Assembly (NCBI RefSeq): GCF_000148725.1 | Contig: NZ_GL476320.1 | Coordinates: 227,698 to 291,697 of the forward strand | Direction: 5' to 3' | Source of the DNA: Roseibium sp. TrichSKD4 | Lineage (GTDB): Bacteria > Pseudomonadota > Alphaproteobacteria > Rhizobiales > Stappiaceae | DNA length: 64,000 bases | Shown here: piece by piece, positions 1 to 8,040 of the stretch | How the letters are laid out: every line of letters begins with the position of its first letter | Numbering within the stretch: position 1 is the stretch's first letter | Notes under the pieces: model-generated | What the model saw: only the letters and a program-made list of their open reading frames with translations | What the model was told of the DNA's origin: nothing | The model's database searches: none | Translations under genes and position numbers: made by a program

Positions 1-381
1 GATGATCCAGCGGTGGTGCGGTTTGAGCACAGCTCGAAGCGGCATGGTGCGCGGCCTTTGGCGCCAGTGCATCTCAACGCAATCCGGACGCCTGAGGGAA
101 TTCAGGTCTCATGGGTTCGGCGCGCTCGATATGGCGGCGACAGCTGGGAGCAGATTGAGGTGCCTCTGGCCGAAGACCGTGAGGCCTATGAGGTCGATAT
201 TCTGACGAACGACGGTCAAGTGCTGCGAACGCTCTCAAGCGACCAGCCCACGGTTGTCTACCCCGAAACAGAAGAACTGGCGGATTTCGGCGGGCCTGTG
301 TCTTCGCTCTGCCTGTCCGTCGCCCAGCTGTCTGCCACCTATGGGCGCGGCGCATCTACAAAGAGGTGTCTTCATGTCTGA
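1..381 (+). CDS. GTA host-specificity (tail tip) protein, C-terminal end, partial
   Basis: The reading frame is open from the first base, so only the last ~126 residues of a longer protein are present. The remaining sequence contains the segments RPLAPVHL, SWVRRARYGGDSW and VAQLSATYGRG. I recognise these as typical of the extreme C-terminus of the large TIM-barrel/host-specificity protein (orfg15) of Rhodobacter-type gene transfer agents. That protein sits at the tail tip and contacts the recipient cell. The stop codon overlaps the start of the next gene by 8 bp, as in a compact GTA operon. The assignment rests on remembered family resemblance; a plain phage tail-tip homologue is the alternative. 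Confidence 0.75.
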   Translation, partial: DDPAVVRFEHSSKRHGARPLAPVHLNAIRTPEGIQVSWVRRARYGGDSWEQIEVPLAEDREAYEVDILTNDGQVLRTLSSDQPTVVYPETEELADFGGPVSSLCLSVAQLSATYGRGASTKRCLHV

Positions 382-1095
382 AACCCAGCGCTTCAATCTT
401 CCGCTTATCGCCGCCGCGCAGGCGCAAAAGCACATCACTCACAATGAGGCACTTATCCGTCTCGACCGATTGATGCATCTGGCGCTGGTCAGCAGAAGTC
501 TTATAACGCCGCCAACAGCGCAAGAAGGCGAGGCCTATCTCGTTCCAAATGGAGCCAGTGGCGTATGGGCTGGTGCGGACGGGCAGTTGGCATTTTATGA
601 GCAAGGAAGTTGGATTTTCACAAGCCCGGTCATCGGTCAGACGGCCTTTGTTCAAGATGAAGGCTGCCACTTGATCTTTGATGGTACAAGTTGGCTTCTG
701 CCTGAAACGCCGACCACGTCAGAAACTGTTCTGGCTCAAGGAGCGCTTGGTGCGCGCAGCTGGCACAAGGTGATCGAGGCAGACTTGTCCAATTTGTCCG
801 GTGGGTCCGTCACCGCGCCGGGTCTCATCCCTAACCGAGCCATTGTCATGTGTGTCTCCACCCGCACCAGCGAAATGGTGCAAGGGGCAAGTTCTTATGA
901 CTGCGGCATTTTGGGGAAACAAACAAATTTGGTGGCAATCTGGGTGTTGCTGCTGGCAGCAGCAATCTCGGAGTGATCGGTCCAACCGCGTTTTACAGCC
1001 CAACGGATGTGGTTCTGACGGCACGGGACGGAGCCTTTACGGGCGGTCGGGTGAAACTGGCCGTCCATTGTTTTGTGCCCGAAGCAACGATTTGA
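374..1095 (+). pseudogene. DUF2793 GTA-linked protein, frameshifted (or -1 recoded)
   Basis: Starts at an ATG preceded by AGAGG and overlaps the upstream gene. The N-terminus (LPLIAAAQAQKHITHNEALIRLD) matches the DUF2793 family commonly found after the GTA host-specificity gene. The initial frame stops at 976 after a hydrophobic tail that looks out of frame. Moving back one base near 913-916 restores a frame reading ETNKFGGNLGVAAGSS and ending IVH-like CFVPEATI with a stop at 1093-1095, three bases before the convergent neighbour. So the full protein would be about 240 residues. Either the gene has lost one base in the T4G4 run at 909-916, or the sequence T TTG GGG (910-916), which fits a -1 slippery heptamer, is used for recoding. 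A sequencing error is also possible. Confidence 0.7.
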
Positions 1096-1098
1096 CGG

Positions 1099-1611
1099 CT
1101 ATTTCTCGTATCGGCTTCCTGTCCAGCGATACCGGATTTCACCCACCCAGACATCGCGCATGCCGCGCTGGCTTTCAGGGCCGAGTGTCAGTGGTTGAAG
1201 GGCAATGCCTTGCAGAACTTTCCGATAAACACCCTTGTCGATGGCCTCGGGCGCATCCCAATACCAAACGTCCAATTGGCAGGCGTTGGCAGTGCAAAAG
1301 CGCGTGTCGGTCCAGCTCACAAAAATGGCGGCGTTTCCCGGTTTTCCGTCCAGGTCGCGGATCGCGGTTTGAAACGGCGGCGATGACCAATTGATCGGCT
1401 CAAGCGTTTCAGCCTCGAAGGCCTCGGCATAAAGCTCGTTGAGCCAACTGACCTCCCATTGCGAGGTTGGCGTGCGGAAGGAAACCTCCTCCACATCGTC
1501 AGCGCGTGATCCCGTCGCAAAGCCGACCCCGGCAACACATACGCAAAACAAGAAAAACAGCCGAAAAACCTGATCAATGCCATGCAAGGCGGGATGATGG
1601 TTCGCGTTCAT
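1099..1611 (-). CDS. Exported protein of unknown function
   Basis: A 170-residue protein with a hydrophobic stretch at residues 16-32 followed by GSRA (34-37), consistent with a Sec signal peptide cleaved near residue 37. The mature part is acidic and rich in W and Y, with four or so spaced cysteines (TRFCTANACQ), suggesting a disulphide in the periplasm. A clear AGGGGGA ribosome binding site lies 7 bases before the ATG. I do not recognise the family. It is on the opposite strand to the GTA genes on either side and ends 3 bp from the end of the DUF2793 gene, so it appears to have been inserted into, or retained within, the GTA cluster. Confidence 0.7.
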   Translation of the reverse strand: MNANHHPALHGIDQVFRLFFLFCVCVAGVGFATGSRADDVEEVSFRTPTSQWEVSWLNELYAEAFEAETLEPINWSSPPFQTAIRDLDGKPGNAAIFVSWTDTRFCTANACQLDVWYWDAPEAIDKGVYRKVLQGIALQPLTLGPESQRGMRDVWVGEIRYRWTGSRYEK

Positions 1612-1788
1612 GCGAAATCCCCCTTGGTCTGTCCGACCGCCTGCGCACCCAATGGGCAGGCAATGCGGTGCAAGACATCATTAACCATAATTTTCCTTAG
1701 GACTTCGTAAAGGCGCGGCGGATTTCTCACGCGCCTTTGCTCGAAACGTCCTTTTTCCCGACACCCTGGAACACACAGGAGAGCGCCC

Positions 1789-2694
1789 ATGAAAGTGAGT
1801 GAGCGCGGACTGGCCTTTATTGCCAAGCACGAGGGCTTTGTCTCCCGCGGCTATCTTGATCCCGCTGGCATTATCACCATCGGTTACGGCTTCACAATGC
1901 GAAGTCGTGTTTTCTCAAGCTGGTGGCGAGCCACCCATAATGGGAGAGCCTTGAAGGTCGGGGATCATTTATCACGCAGCGAAGCCAATCAACTTTTGTT
2001 GCGTTTGCTGGATGAGGAATACGCACCGCCAGTCTCAGACGCTTTGCCGAATTTGAAGCCCTACCAGTTCGATGCCTGTGTGTCGGTTGTCTACAATCTT
2101 GGCTGCCGGGCGCTGCGCTGGAAATGGTCAAAAGCTCTAAAAAATGGTGAGATCGCGCGAAGTGCTCAGCTTCTGGAGAGAACCGGAACCACCGCAAACG
2201 GGATTTCATTGCCCGGTTTGATCAAGCGGCGCTTGGGCGAAGCTCGCTTGCTGCGCACTGGGCATTATGGTCTTGCGCAAAGCCGGATCGCTCCAACGAA
2301 AGACGACATCGCAACCTTACAAACCTCGCTCAAGCAGGTGGGGTTCGATTCAGGAAGCATCGATGGTGTGTTGGGAGATCGAACGCGGGACGCCATTCGT
2401 GCCTTTCAGCGCAGCCATCCGCCGTTGGTGGTTGACGGGATTGCTGGTCCCGCCACCCGCACCCGTCTGCAAAGGCAACTTGCAAAGCGAAAAGGAACGG
2501 CATTGGCGATGCTTTCGGCCCTCCTTGCCCTTTTGGGTAGAGCCATGGGGCAGGTGCCAGTGGATCTCACCCTGATGGTGGCCGTGAGCGCGCTTTGTCT
2601 TCGGGGGCTGGCCAGCCTGGTCTGGCGCTACCGCGGTCGGGTTTCTTCTCACATCGCAAAGATCGGAGATTGGGTTCATGACCAACAAATCTAA
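1789..2694 (+). CDS. GTA endolysin: GH24 muramidase with peptidoglycan-binding and C-terminal membrane domains
   Basis: 301 residues. Residues 1-150 have the GH24 (T4-lysozyme-like) layout: Glu15 in KHEGF, Asp24 in LDPAG and Thr30 in TIGYG form the expected E-x8-D-x5-T catalytic pattern. Residues ~165-225 form a PG_binding_1-like domain (DIATLQTSLKQVGFDSGSIDGVLG ... GPATRTRLQ). Residues ~240-280 are hydrophobic, probably two membrane segments. It would cut peptidoglycan when GTA particles are released. It overlaps the next gene by 17 bp and so is the first gene of a three-gene lysis cassette (endolysin, small membrane protein, 3-TM holin). Confidence 0.85.
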   Translation: MKVSERGLAFIAKHEGFVSRGYLDPAGIITIGYGFTMRSRVFSSWWRATHNGRALKVGDHLSRSEANQLLLRLLDEEYAPPVSDALPNLKPYQFDACVSVVYNLGCRALRWKWSKALKNGEIARSAQLLERTGTTANGISLPGLIKRRLGEARLLRTGHYGLAQSRIAPTKDDIATLQTSLKQVGFDSGSIDGVLGDRTRDAIRAFQRSHPPLVVDGIAGPATRTRLQRQLAKRKGTALAMLSALLALLGRAMGQVPVDLTLMVAVSALCLRGLASLVWRYRGRVSSHIAKIGDWVHDQQI

Positions 2695-2944
2695 CGCGGA
2701 GCTCAGTAAGCCTTCGGGAAAAACACATGTCTTGGCCGGGTGGAAGACGTTCATCTTCAACGGCTTGGTTGCATTGGCCGTTATCGCGGTTCAAGTGCTT
2801 CAGTATCTGGGTCAATTCCCCTGGCCGGAGGTTCTGCCCACCGAGGAAGCTGGTTGGGTGGCGCTGACATTGGGGGTGATCAATATCATCCTTCGTCACA
2901 TCACAATCGGGCCAGCTGGCTGGGTCTCAGGGGAGAATAAATGA
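2678..2944 (+). CDS. Small membrane protein of the GTA lysis cassette, holin-like
   Basis: 88 residues with two hydrophobic segments (about 26-45 and 58-75) separated by a short polar loop, and a charged N-terminus. It is translationally coupled on both sides: the start lies inside the endolysin gene and the stop shares ATGA with the next gene. Size, topology and position suggest a holin or antiholin partner, but I recognise no family motif. Confidence 0.65.
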   Translation: MTNKSNAELSKPSGKTHVLAGWKTFIFNGLVALAVIAVQVLQYLGQFPWPEVLPTEEAGWVALTLGVINIILRHITIGPAGWVSGENK

Positions 2945-3345
2945 TCAGTCTCTTGTTGAATTGGCTCTCATCCGGTGTTCTCAGACAGGTTTTGCAAGTG
3001 CTGGAAAAACAGATGACCCACCGCGCTGCACACACAGTGGGCCGTATGGATCGTGCCAGAGAGGAAATTCGTGCAGAACTGCAAGCTCGGTCTGAGGCAC
3101 GAAAGGTGTTGCTTGCGGAAAACGGGTTTTTCTGGAGCGCTGGGCGCCTGGGGCGACTGGTATTCGTTTTGCCGCTTGGCTTTTGGTGGGCAGCTGTCTG
3201 TCTCGACAGTGTGTTTCGCTTTGGCTGGAATGTTGCTGAAGTTCCCGTGCTGCGAGACTGGGGCGGAGTGATCGTCGCCAGCCTCTTTTTGGTCGATGGC
3301 GCAAGGGCTATCAGTCGCGGTTTTGTCGCAGGGCGGAAAGCATGA
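2941..3345 (+). CDS. Three-TM holin for gene-transfer release (GTA_holin_3TM-like)
   Basis: 134 residues. An amphipathic, arginine- and glutamate-rich segment (residues 20-60) is followed by three hydrophobic segments (about 70-86, 100-115, 112-130) containing GFWWAAVCLDS and RDWGGVIVASLFLVDG. The composition and the WW motif match the family named 'holin of 3TMs, for gene-transfer release' (PF11351). It would permeabilise the inner membrane so that the endolysin reaches the wall. ATGA overlap with the preceding gene; last gene of the GTA cluster here. Confidence 0.75.
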   Translation: MISLLLNWLSSGVLRQVLQVLEKQMTHRAAHTVGRMDRAREEIRAELQARSEARKVLLAENGFFWSAGRLGRLVFVLPLGFWWAAVCLDSVFRFGWNVAEVPVLRDWGGVIVASLFLVDGARAISRGFVAGRKA

Positions 3346-3360
3346 GGAGCCAACGTCGCA

Positions 3361-4413
3361 TTAGTGAGATCTGACGGTTTCCTCCAGCCAGTCTGCGATC
3401 GTCTGCATAGCTTGTGTTTCCATGGTCGTGCTTATGGTCAGATACTCTTCCAACGCTCCTGTGGCAGACCACTGAAACAGGTGATTATGATGTGGTAAGG
3501 TCACAACACGTGATGACTGGTGGCGCAAATAAGAAGCCATGATTGGAGCATTCTCTGCGGCGGACACCTGAATGTCACTGCCTCCATAAAGCGCAAATAC
3601 CGGGATTTTCAAGTTTTTGAGAGCCGGAGCTGGGCCATGGTTGGCGTAAAAACGCGCCCATTCTGTGGCCCATACCTCCATATTTTCATCTCGCTCGGCT
3701 TTCGTTGCATTCGCTTCTTTCAAAAGTCGTGAAATGCGGTCTTTAACTTCATCCAGAGTCTCCGCAGATTTTAGTATGGCGGCAAGGGTCTTCACTTGCC
3801 GCCGGTTAGAGGCAATTTCCGCGTCGGTTGCGCCAGATGTTTTGGCGACATCCGCGACTTGAGACAGCATAACATCCGGCAACAGCGGGAGTGCGGGTCC
3901 CGCCAAATAGACATGGAAATCGGCAGGTTCCAGCTGTTGTGCCATTGGTGCTATATATCCGCCTTCTGAATGCCCGAGATATCCTGTTGCTTGAGGGTCA
4001 ACCTTTGGGTGACTTCGTAAGAATGAGAGGGCTGCTGCGGCATCTTCAGCAAACTCTTTTGGGGTTGCGCTGGCGAAGTCTCCTGTGCTCTGGCCGACAC
4101 CACGATCATCAAATCTCAAGACTATGTATCCCTTGCGAGTCAGATAGTCTGACAGGACAAGAAACGGCTTGTGGCCGAGCAGCTCCTCATCCTTGTTGTG
4201 CGGGCCTGATCCCGTAATGAACACAATTGCCGGGGCCTTGTGAGCGTTTGTTGGGATGGTGATTTCAGCATCAAGTGTGATATGGCTCTCTCCCCCTTCA
4301 ATTTTGACATTGTGAATTGCATAGGGCCTGACCTTTGGTGTCTGGGGGCGGTCAATTAGCCCAAAGGCAGACGCATAACCTGCAACAAGGGCTAGAAATC
4401 CTTCAAAAATCAT
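3361..4413 (-). CDS. Alpha/beta-hydrolase, S9/dienelactone-hydrolase-like esterase
   Basis: 350 residues with an N-terminal hydrophobic stretch (residues 4-20) that may be a signal or anchor. The core has FITGSGPHNKDEE (oxyanion-hole region, ~66-77), FDDRGVGQS (101-109) and the nucleophile elbow GHSEGG with Ser149. The likely acid and His are in YGGSDIQV and LPHHNHLFQ near the C-terminus. The family cleaves esters or short peptides; the substrate cannot be told. It stands alone, convergent with the GTA holin gene 15 bp away. Confidence 0.85.
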   Translation of the reverse strand: MIFEGFLALVAGYASAFGLIDRPQTPKVRPYAIHNVKIEGGESHITLDAEITIPTNAHKAPAIVFITGSGPHNKDEELLGHKPFLVLSDYLTRKGYIVLRFDDRGVGQSTGDFASATPKEFAEDAAAALSFLRSHPKVDPQATGYLGHSEGGYIAPMAQQLEPADFHVYLAGPALPLLPDVMLSQVADVAKTSGATDAEIASNRRQVKTLAAILKSAETLDEVKDRISRLLKEANATKAERDENMEVWATEWARFYANHGPAPALKNLKIPVFALYGGSDIQVSAAENAPIMASYLRHQSSRVVTLPHHNHLFQWSATGALEEYLTISTTMETQAMQTIADWLEETVRSH

Positions 4414-4549
4414 CTGTTTAAGTGTCCCTGGTGGAATTAGTGGTTCAAAATAGCTCTGATTCCATATGGGAAAAAATTATCGTAATACAATAATTAATTA
4501 TATAAATGGACGAATCTATTTGCTCCAATTTTTGGTATCCCGTCCCACT

Positions 4550-4573
4550 CTCCTGACAGAATGTTGTCAGGAG
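4550..4573. promoter_or_regulatory. Perfect 9-bp inverted repeat upstream of the VOC/WYL pair
   Basis: CTCCTGACA and TGTCAGGAG are exact reverse complements separated by 6 bp, 49 bp upstream of the VOC-protein gene. YafY/WYL regulators are commonly encoded beside a VOC protein, so this is most likely the operator of the regulator encoded two genes downstream. No other function is visible. Confidence 0.6.
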
Positions 4574-4621
4574 GGGGGTGCTAGTCCTTGCCTCGTTGAA
4601 AAACACAATGAGGACGTTTCA

Positions 4622-5005
4622 ATGACTTTTAAACCCGCCGATTTCGCAGTCTGGTTCGAGCTTCCGGTGTCTGATCTGGAAAAAGCCACCCGGTTTTACA
4701 ACACGGTGTTTATGACAGAACTGAACCGGATTGATGATATGGGCCCGAACCCGATCGCCATGTTCCCATATGAAAGCGACAATGGTGTTGCTGGACATCT
4801 TTATCCGGGCAAGCCACCTGCAAGGGGAACCGGGCCAACGATCCACCTTGCGTGTCCTGACAGCCTTGAGGCAACTGTCGAACGCTTTGGGGCAGAAGGC
4901 GGAGAAATTGTCTTCGAGCCGGTCGCCATTCCCTCTGGACGGTTTGTTTATGGTCTTGATCCAGATGGCAATTCCGTCGGAATGTTCTTTTCCAATCCCA
5001 AATGA
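4622..5005 (+). CDS. VOC-superfamily (glyoxalase/bleomycin-resistance-like) protein
   Basis: 127 residues with the paired beta-alpha-beta-beta-beta layout of the vicinal oxygen chelate fold: FAVWFELPVSDLEKATRFYNTVF at the N-terminus and a second half ending GRFVYGLDPDGNSVGMFF. Start chosen at the ATG preceded by GAGGA rather than an upstream in-frame start without a ribosome binding site. Function within the superfamily (lyase, dioxygenase or binding protein) cannot be told. It lies 18 bp upstream of a WYL-type regulator and downstream of a perfect inverted repeat, so the two form one probably self-regulated operon. Confidence 0.85.
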   Translation: MTFKPADFAVWFELPVSDLEKATRFYNTVFMTELNRIDDMGPNPIAMFPYESDNGVAGHLYPGKPPARGTGPTIHLACPDSLEATVERFGAEGGEIVFEPVAIPSGRFVYGLDPDGNSVGMFFSNPK

Positions 5006-5023
5006 TTTGATCGAGCTTTATTG

Positions 5024-5710
5024 ATGAGACGCGCAGACCGCCTGTTCCAGATCGTGCAATACCTTCGGGGCGGGCGGCTTGTGCGGGCACGGCAGCTGGC
5101 CGACAGGCTGGAAGTGTCTGAACGTACAATCTATCGCGATATTGCAGACCTTCAGGCGACCGGGGTGCTGATAGATGGGGCTGCCGGGGTTGGTTATATC
5201 CTGCGCGATGGCTATGACCTCCCGCCGCTGATGTTCACGCGTGAGGAAATTGTCTCGCTGGTCGCTGGGGCACGTCTGATCAAGGCATGGGGCGGTGCAG
5301 GTATGGCACGGGCCGCGGAAGAGGCCTTGGTCAAGATAAACTCGGTTTTGCCGAAAAATCTCAACACACGTGCGGACTCAGTTGAAATTCATGCGCTTGC
5401 CTTTGAGATGACGCCAGAGGTTCGCAATCTTATTGATCTACTGGAAACAGCAGCCAATGAACGAAAACGCTTGTCGATCAATTATCAGGACGCAGCCGGT
5501 AAGGAGACGCGGCGGGTTCTCAGGCCGCTGGGACTTTGGTTCTGGGGCAAGGTCTGGACACTGGTAGCCTGGTGCGAACTTCGGGATGATTTTCGCATGT
5601 TCCGGTTGGACCGCATTGCCGCTGTTTTGGACACCGGTGAGACCTTTCGGTCTGAATCTGGAAAGACGCTAAAAGACTTCTATCGGCTGATGGAAGAGGA
5701 AAACTGCTGA
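5024..5710 (+). CDS. YafY-type transcriptional regulator (HTH_11 + WYL domain)
   Basis: 228 residues. Residues ~18-45 form a DeoR-like helix-turn-helix (ARQLADRLEVSERTIYRDIADL). Residues ~140-225 form the WYL domain (INYQDAAGKETRRVLRPLGL followed by MFRLDRI), a ligand-sensing SH3-like module. The ATG at 5024 follows a TTG, and I prefer the ATG. These proteins generally regulate the adjacent VOC or small metabolic gene. The probable operator is the inverted repeat at 4550-4573. Confidence 0.85.
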   Translation: MRRADRLFQIVQYLRGGRLVRARQLADRLEVSERTIYRDIADLQATGVLIDGAAGVGYILRDGYDLPPLMFTREEIVSLVAGARLIKAWGGAGMARAAEEALVKINSVLPKNLNTRADSVEIHALAFEMTPEVRNLIDLLETAANERKRLSINYQDAAGKETRRVLRPLGLWFWGKVWTLVAWCELRDDFRMFRLDRIAAVLDTGETFRSESGKTLKDFYRLMEEENC

Positions 5711-5717
5711 GCTACAA

Positions 5718-6752
5718 TTACGGGCAATAGCGATCCGGAATAGTCAGCGGCGTGATGATTTGAATATCACTCAAGCTGTTGTCAGGCGGAGCATTCGGCA
5801 GAACGCGTCGATGAGCGAGAATATGTTGAATGGCCGTGCGCATATCCTGTTCAAGATCATGATAGAGGACCAGCGTCAGCGCTTCTGAGCGCAGGAGGTC
5901 GACATTGTCTTCGTCAAGGTCGTGGCCGATTATAGCGATTGGTTTTTGCCGGAACTGGGTCAGCGTTTTGATAACTCCATGATTGCCACCACCCATGGAA
6001 TACACGCCGATAATACGGGTGCCTTTTTCATAAGCCTTCTCAATGGCTTCGGCGGTGCGTCTGTTGAGGCCCGCACCGCTTCCAACCTCCAGAATGGGAA
6101 CGTCTGGCCGACTGCGGCTGAACTGCTGGCGAAACCCATCCAGTCTGTCTTCTTCCCCTTGAAATCCGCGATCACTCTGAGTCGCTAATACGGTGCCATC
6201 AGCGCCATTCAAAAGGCCGGACATCAGATAACCAGCCGTTTGCCCAGCCTTGTAATTGTCGAGCCCGGCATAAGCTGTTCGCTGCGAGGAAGGGCAATCG
6301 GTGAAGATGGTGACCACTGGAATGCCGCGCATTGTCAGATCAGAAATCGCATTTCGGATTTCCGGTACATCGCGTGCCTTCAGGCAAACACCATCGCTGC
6401 CTCTTTTCGCAATGCGGACAAGTTCCGCCACACAATCCGGTACTGACAGTGTTTCGTGAAACGTGAACCGGGCGCGGATTGAAAGCGGTCGAAACGTGCT
6501 AAGGGCCCGCTCTGTTGAGCTGCGAATTTCCCGCAAGAACCGGGAAGGGGCTTCTGCCACAACATCTATAACAAGCCGCCGTCCGCGTGCAGACAGTTGC
6601 TGTTCCTGGGCTTCAAGCTCACGGAGGGCGGTCTCCACCCGTCTTTTGGCCTGTGGGCTCACTCCGGCCCGCGCATTCAAAACACGGTCCACCGTCGCCG
6701 TACTGAGGCCGGATTGAAGGGCTATCTCTTTGGCTGGAAACCGGTGTGTCAT
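5718..6752 (-). CDS. LacI-family transcriptional regulator
   Basis: About 344 residues from the chosen start. The N-terminal helix-turn-helix with hinge (PAKEIALQSGLSTATVDRVLNAR) is typical of LacI, followed by a periplasmic-binding-protein-like sensor domain (VVTIFTDCP, GYLMSGLL, IIGVYSMGGGN, AIIGHDLDEDN). A longer version starting at a TTG at 6788 is possible. It is divergent from the PhyH-type dioxygenase gene with about 85 bp between them, so it probably controls that gene and itself. The effector is likely a sugar-like or polyol ligand, by family analogy only. Confidence 0.85.
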   Translation of the reverse strand: MTHRFPAKEIALQSGLSTATVDRVLNARAGVSPQAKRRVETALRELEAQEQQLSARGRRLVIDVVAEAPSRFLREIRSSTERALSTFRPLSIRARFTFHETLSVPDCVAELVRIAKRGSDGVCLKARDVPEIRNAISDLTMRGIPVVTIFTDCPSSQRTAYAGLDNYKAGQTAGYLMSGLLNGADGTVLATQSDRGFQGEEDRLDGFRQQFSRSRPDVPILEVGSGAGLNRRTAEAIEKAYEKGTRIIGVYSMGGGNHGVIKTLTQFRQKPIAIIGHDLDEDNVDLLRSEALTLVLYHDLEQDMRTAIQHILAHRRVLPNAPPDNSLSDIQIITPLTIPDRYCP

Positions 6753-6793
6753 TTGATGGATTTTTGATGGTTTTTTCCGCTCACGCAAGGGAA

Positions 6794-6806
6794 GGTGCTC
6801 AGTACC
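6794..6806. promoter_or_regulatory. Near-perfect palindrome, candidate LacI-family operator
   Basis: GGTGCTCAGTACC has dyad symmetry with one mismatched pair and a central C. LacI-type operators are short palindromes of this size. It lies in the divergent region between the LacI regulator and the dioxygenase gene, 30 bp before the latter's start codon, a position suited to repression. Confidence 0.5.
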
Positions 6807-6836
6807 ATTCTCTCATGACCAGACAGGGAGGGGATC

Positions 6837-8015
6837 ATGGACGCACAAACACCAATGAACGGGTATTTCGACGCGCAATCTTGCCGTCTTGAAGACTTCA
6901 AGGCGCTTTTGGATCAAAAGCTCTCGTCTTCAGATCTGAACTACACGGATACCATTGAGCAAAACATCCCGATCTATGACGTATCGAACTTGCGTGGCAT
7001 GCTGGGCGAAACGAGTGCCCGCCGGCAGATTATGGCTGAATGGGCGTCCGTGTTGAAAGACCGCTCTGGTGTGCTGGTTCTCAAAGGTGCGTATGACGAC
7101 ACGGCTCCGCTGGATGCCGCCACTGAAGTGTTCCTCTCGATCATCGAACGGGAGAAGACAAAAAGCGGCGGCGGTGCAGATCATTTCGCAAAAGCTGGAG
7201 CCAACGACCGAATCTGGAATTCACTGCAAAAACTCTGTCTGGAAGCCCCGGACGTGTTTGCACGTTGTTTCGGAAACGCGGCGATTGATGCTGTGTGCGA
7301 AGCTTGGCTCGGCCCGAATTATCAGATGACGGCACAGGTCAACCTTGTGCGGCCCGGCGGCGAAGCCCAGCAAGCGCACCGGGATTATCATCTCGGATTT
7401 CAAACGGCAGATATCAGTGCGTCCTATCCAGCTCACGTTCATGACCTGTCGCCCGTCATGACGCTTCAAGGCGGCATCGCGCACGCAGACATGCCGGTTG
7501 AGAGCGGCCCAACAAAACTGCTTCCGTTCTCTCAGCTTTACAGAGCAGGTTATGCGGCATGGCGGCTAGATGAGTTCCGGGCCTGTTTTGAAGAGCGATA
7601 TGTGCAGCTTCCCCTTCAAAAAGGTGATGCCATCTTCTTCAATCCTGCGCTCTTTCATGCAGCTGGGGCAAATCGCAGCGAAAACGTCCAGCGGATGGTC
7701 AATTTGCTGCAGGTCTCCAGCGCCTTCGGGCGAGCTATGGAAAGCATTGACCGGACAGGGATGTGTAAGGCGCTTTATCCGGCGATACAGTCGCTAAAGG
7801 CTGCTGGCACCCTTTCTGATACAGAAATCGAAGCAGCTGTGTCGTCTTGTGCGGAAGGGTACTCATTCCCAACAAATCTGGATCGGGATCCGCCGGTTGG
7901 CGGACTTGCTCCGGAAACGCAGAAGCAGCTGTTCCTGCGCGCCTTAACTGCAAACTGGACAGCTGATGAATTCGCTGAAGGCCTTGAGGCACAAAACCAA
8001 CGGCGGTTGGCCTGA
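6837..8015 (+). CDS. Phytanoyl-CoA dioxygenase (PhyH) family Fe(II)/2-oxoglutarate oxygenase
   Basis: 392 residues. The 2-His-1-carboxylate iron site is visible as HRD (His181, Asp183) and a distal His274 in NPALFHAAG, with Arg280 six residues later as the probable 2-oxoglutarate-binding arginine. Start follows GGGAGGGG. The family hydroxylates carbon centres of varied small molecules; the substrate here is unknown. Divergent from a LacI-family regulator, suggesting an inducible catabolic or biosynthetic step. Confidence 0.85.
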   Translation: MDAQTPMNGYFDAQSCRLEDFKALLDQKLSSSDLNYTDTIEQNIPIYDVSNLRGMLGETSARRQIMAEWASVLKDRSGVLVLKGAYDDTAPLDAATEVFLSIIEREKTKSGGGADHFAKAGANDRIWNSLQKLCLEAPDVFARCFGNAAIDAVCEAWLGPNYQMTAQVNLVRPGGEAQQAHRDYHLGFQTADISASYPAHVHDLSPVMTLQGGIAHADMPVESGPTKLLPFSQLYRAGYAAWRLDEFRACFEERYVQLPLQKGDAIFFNPALFHAAGANRSENVQRMVNLLQVSSAFGRAMESIDRTGMCKALYPAIQSLKAAGTLSDTEIEAAVSSCAEGYSFPTNLDRDPPVGGLAPETQKQLFLRALTANWTADEFAEGLEAQNQRRLA

Positions 8016-8040
8016 GACCAGGGCTGCTATTTCCGGCGGA

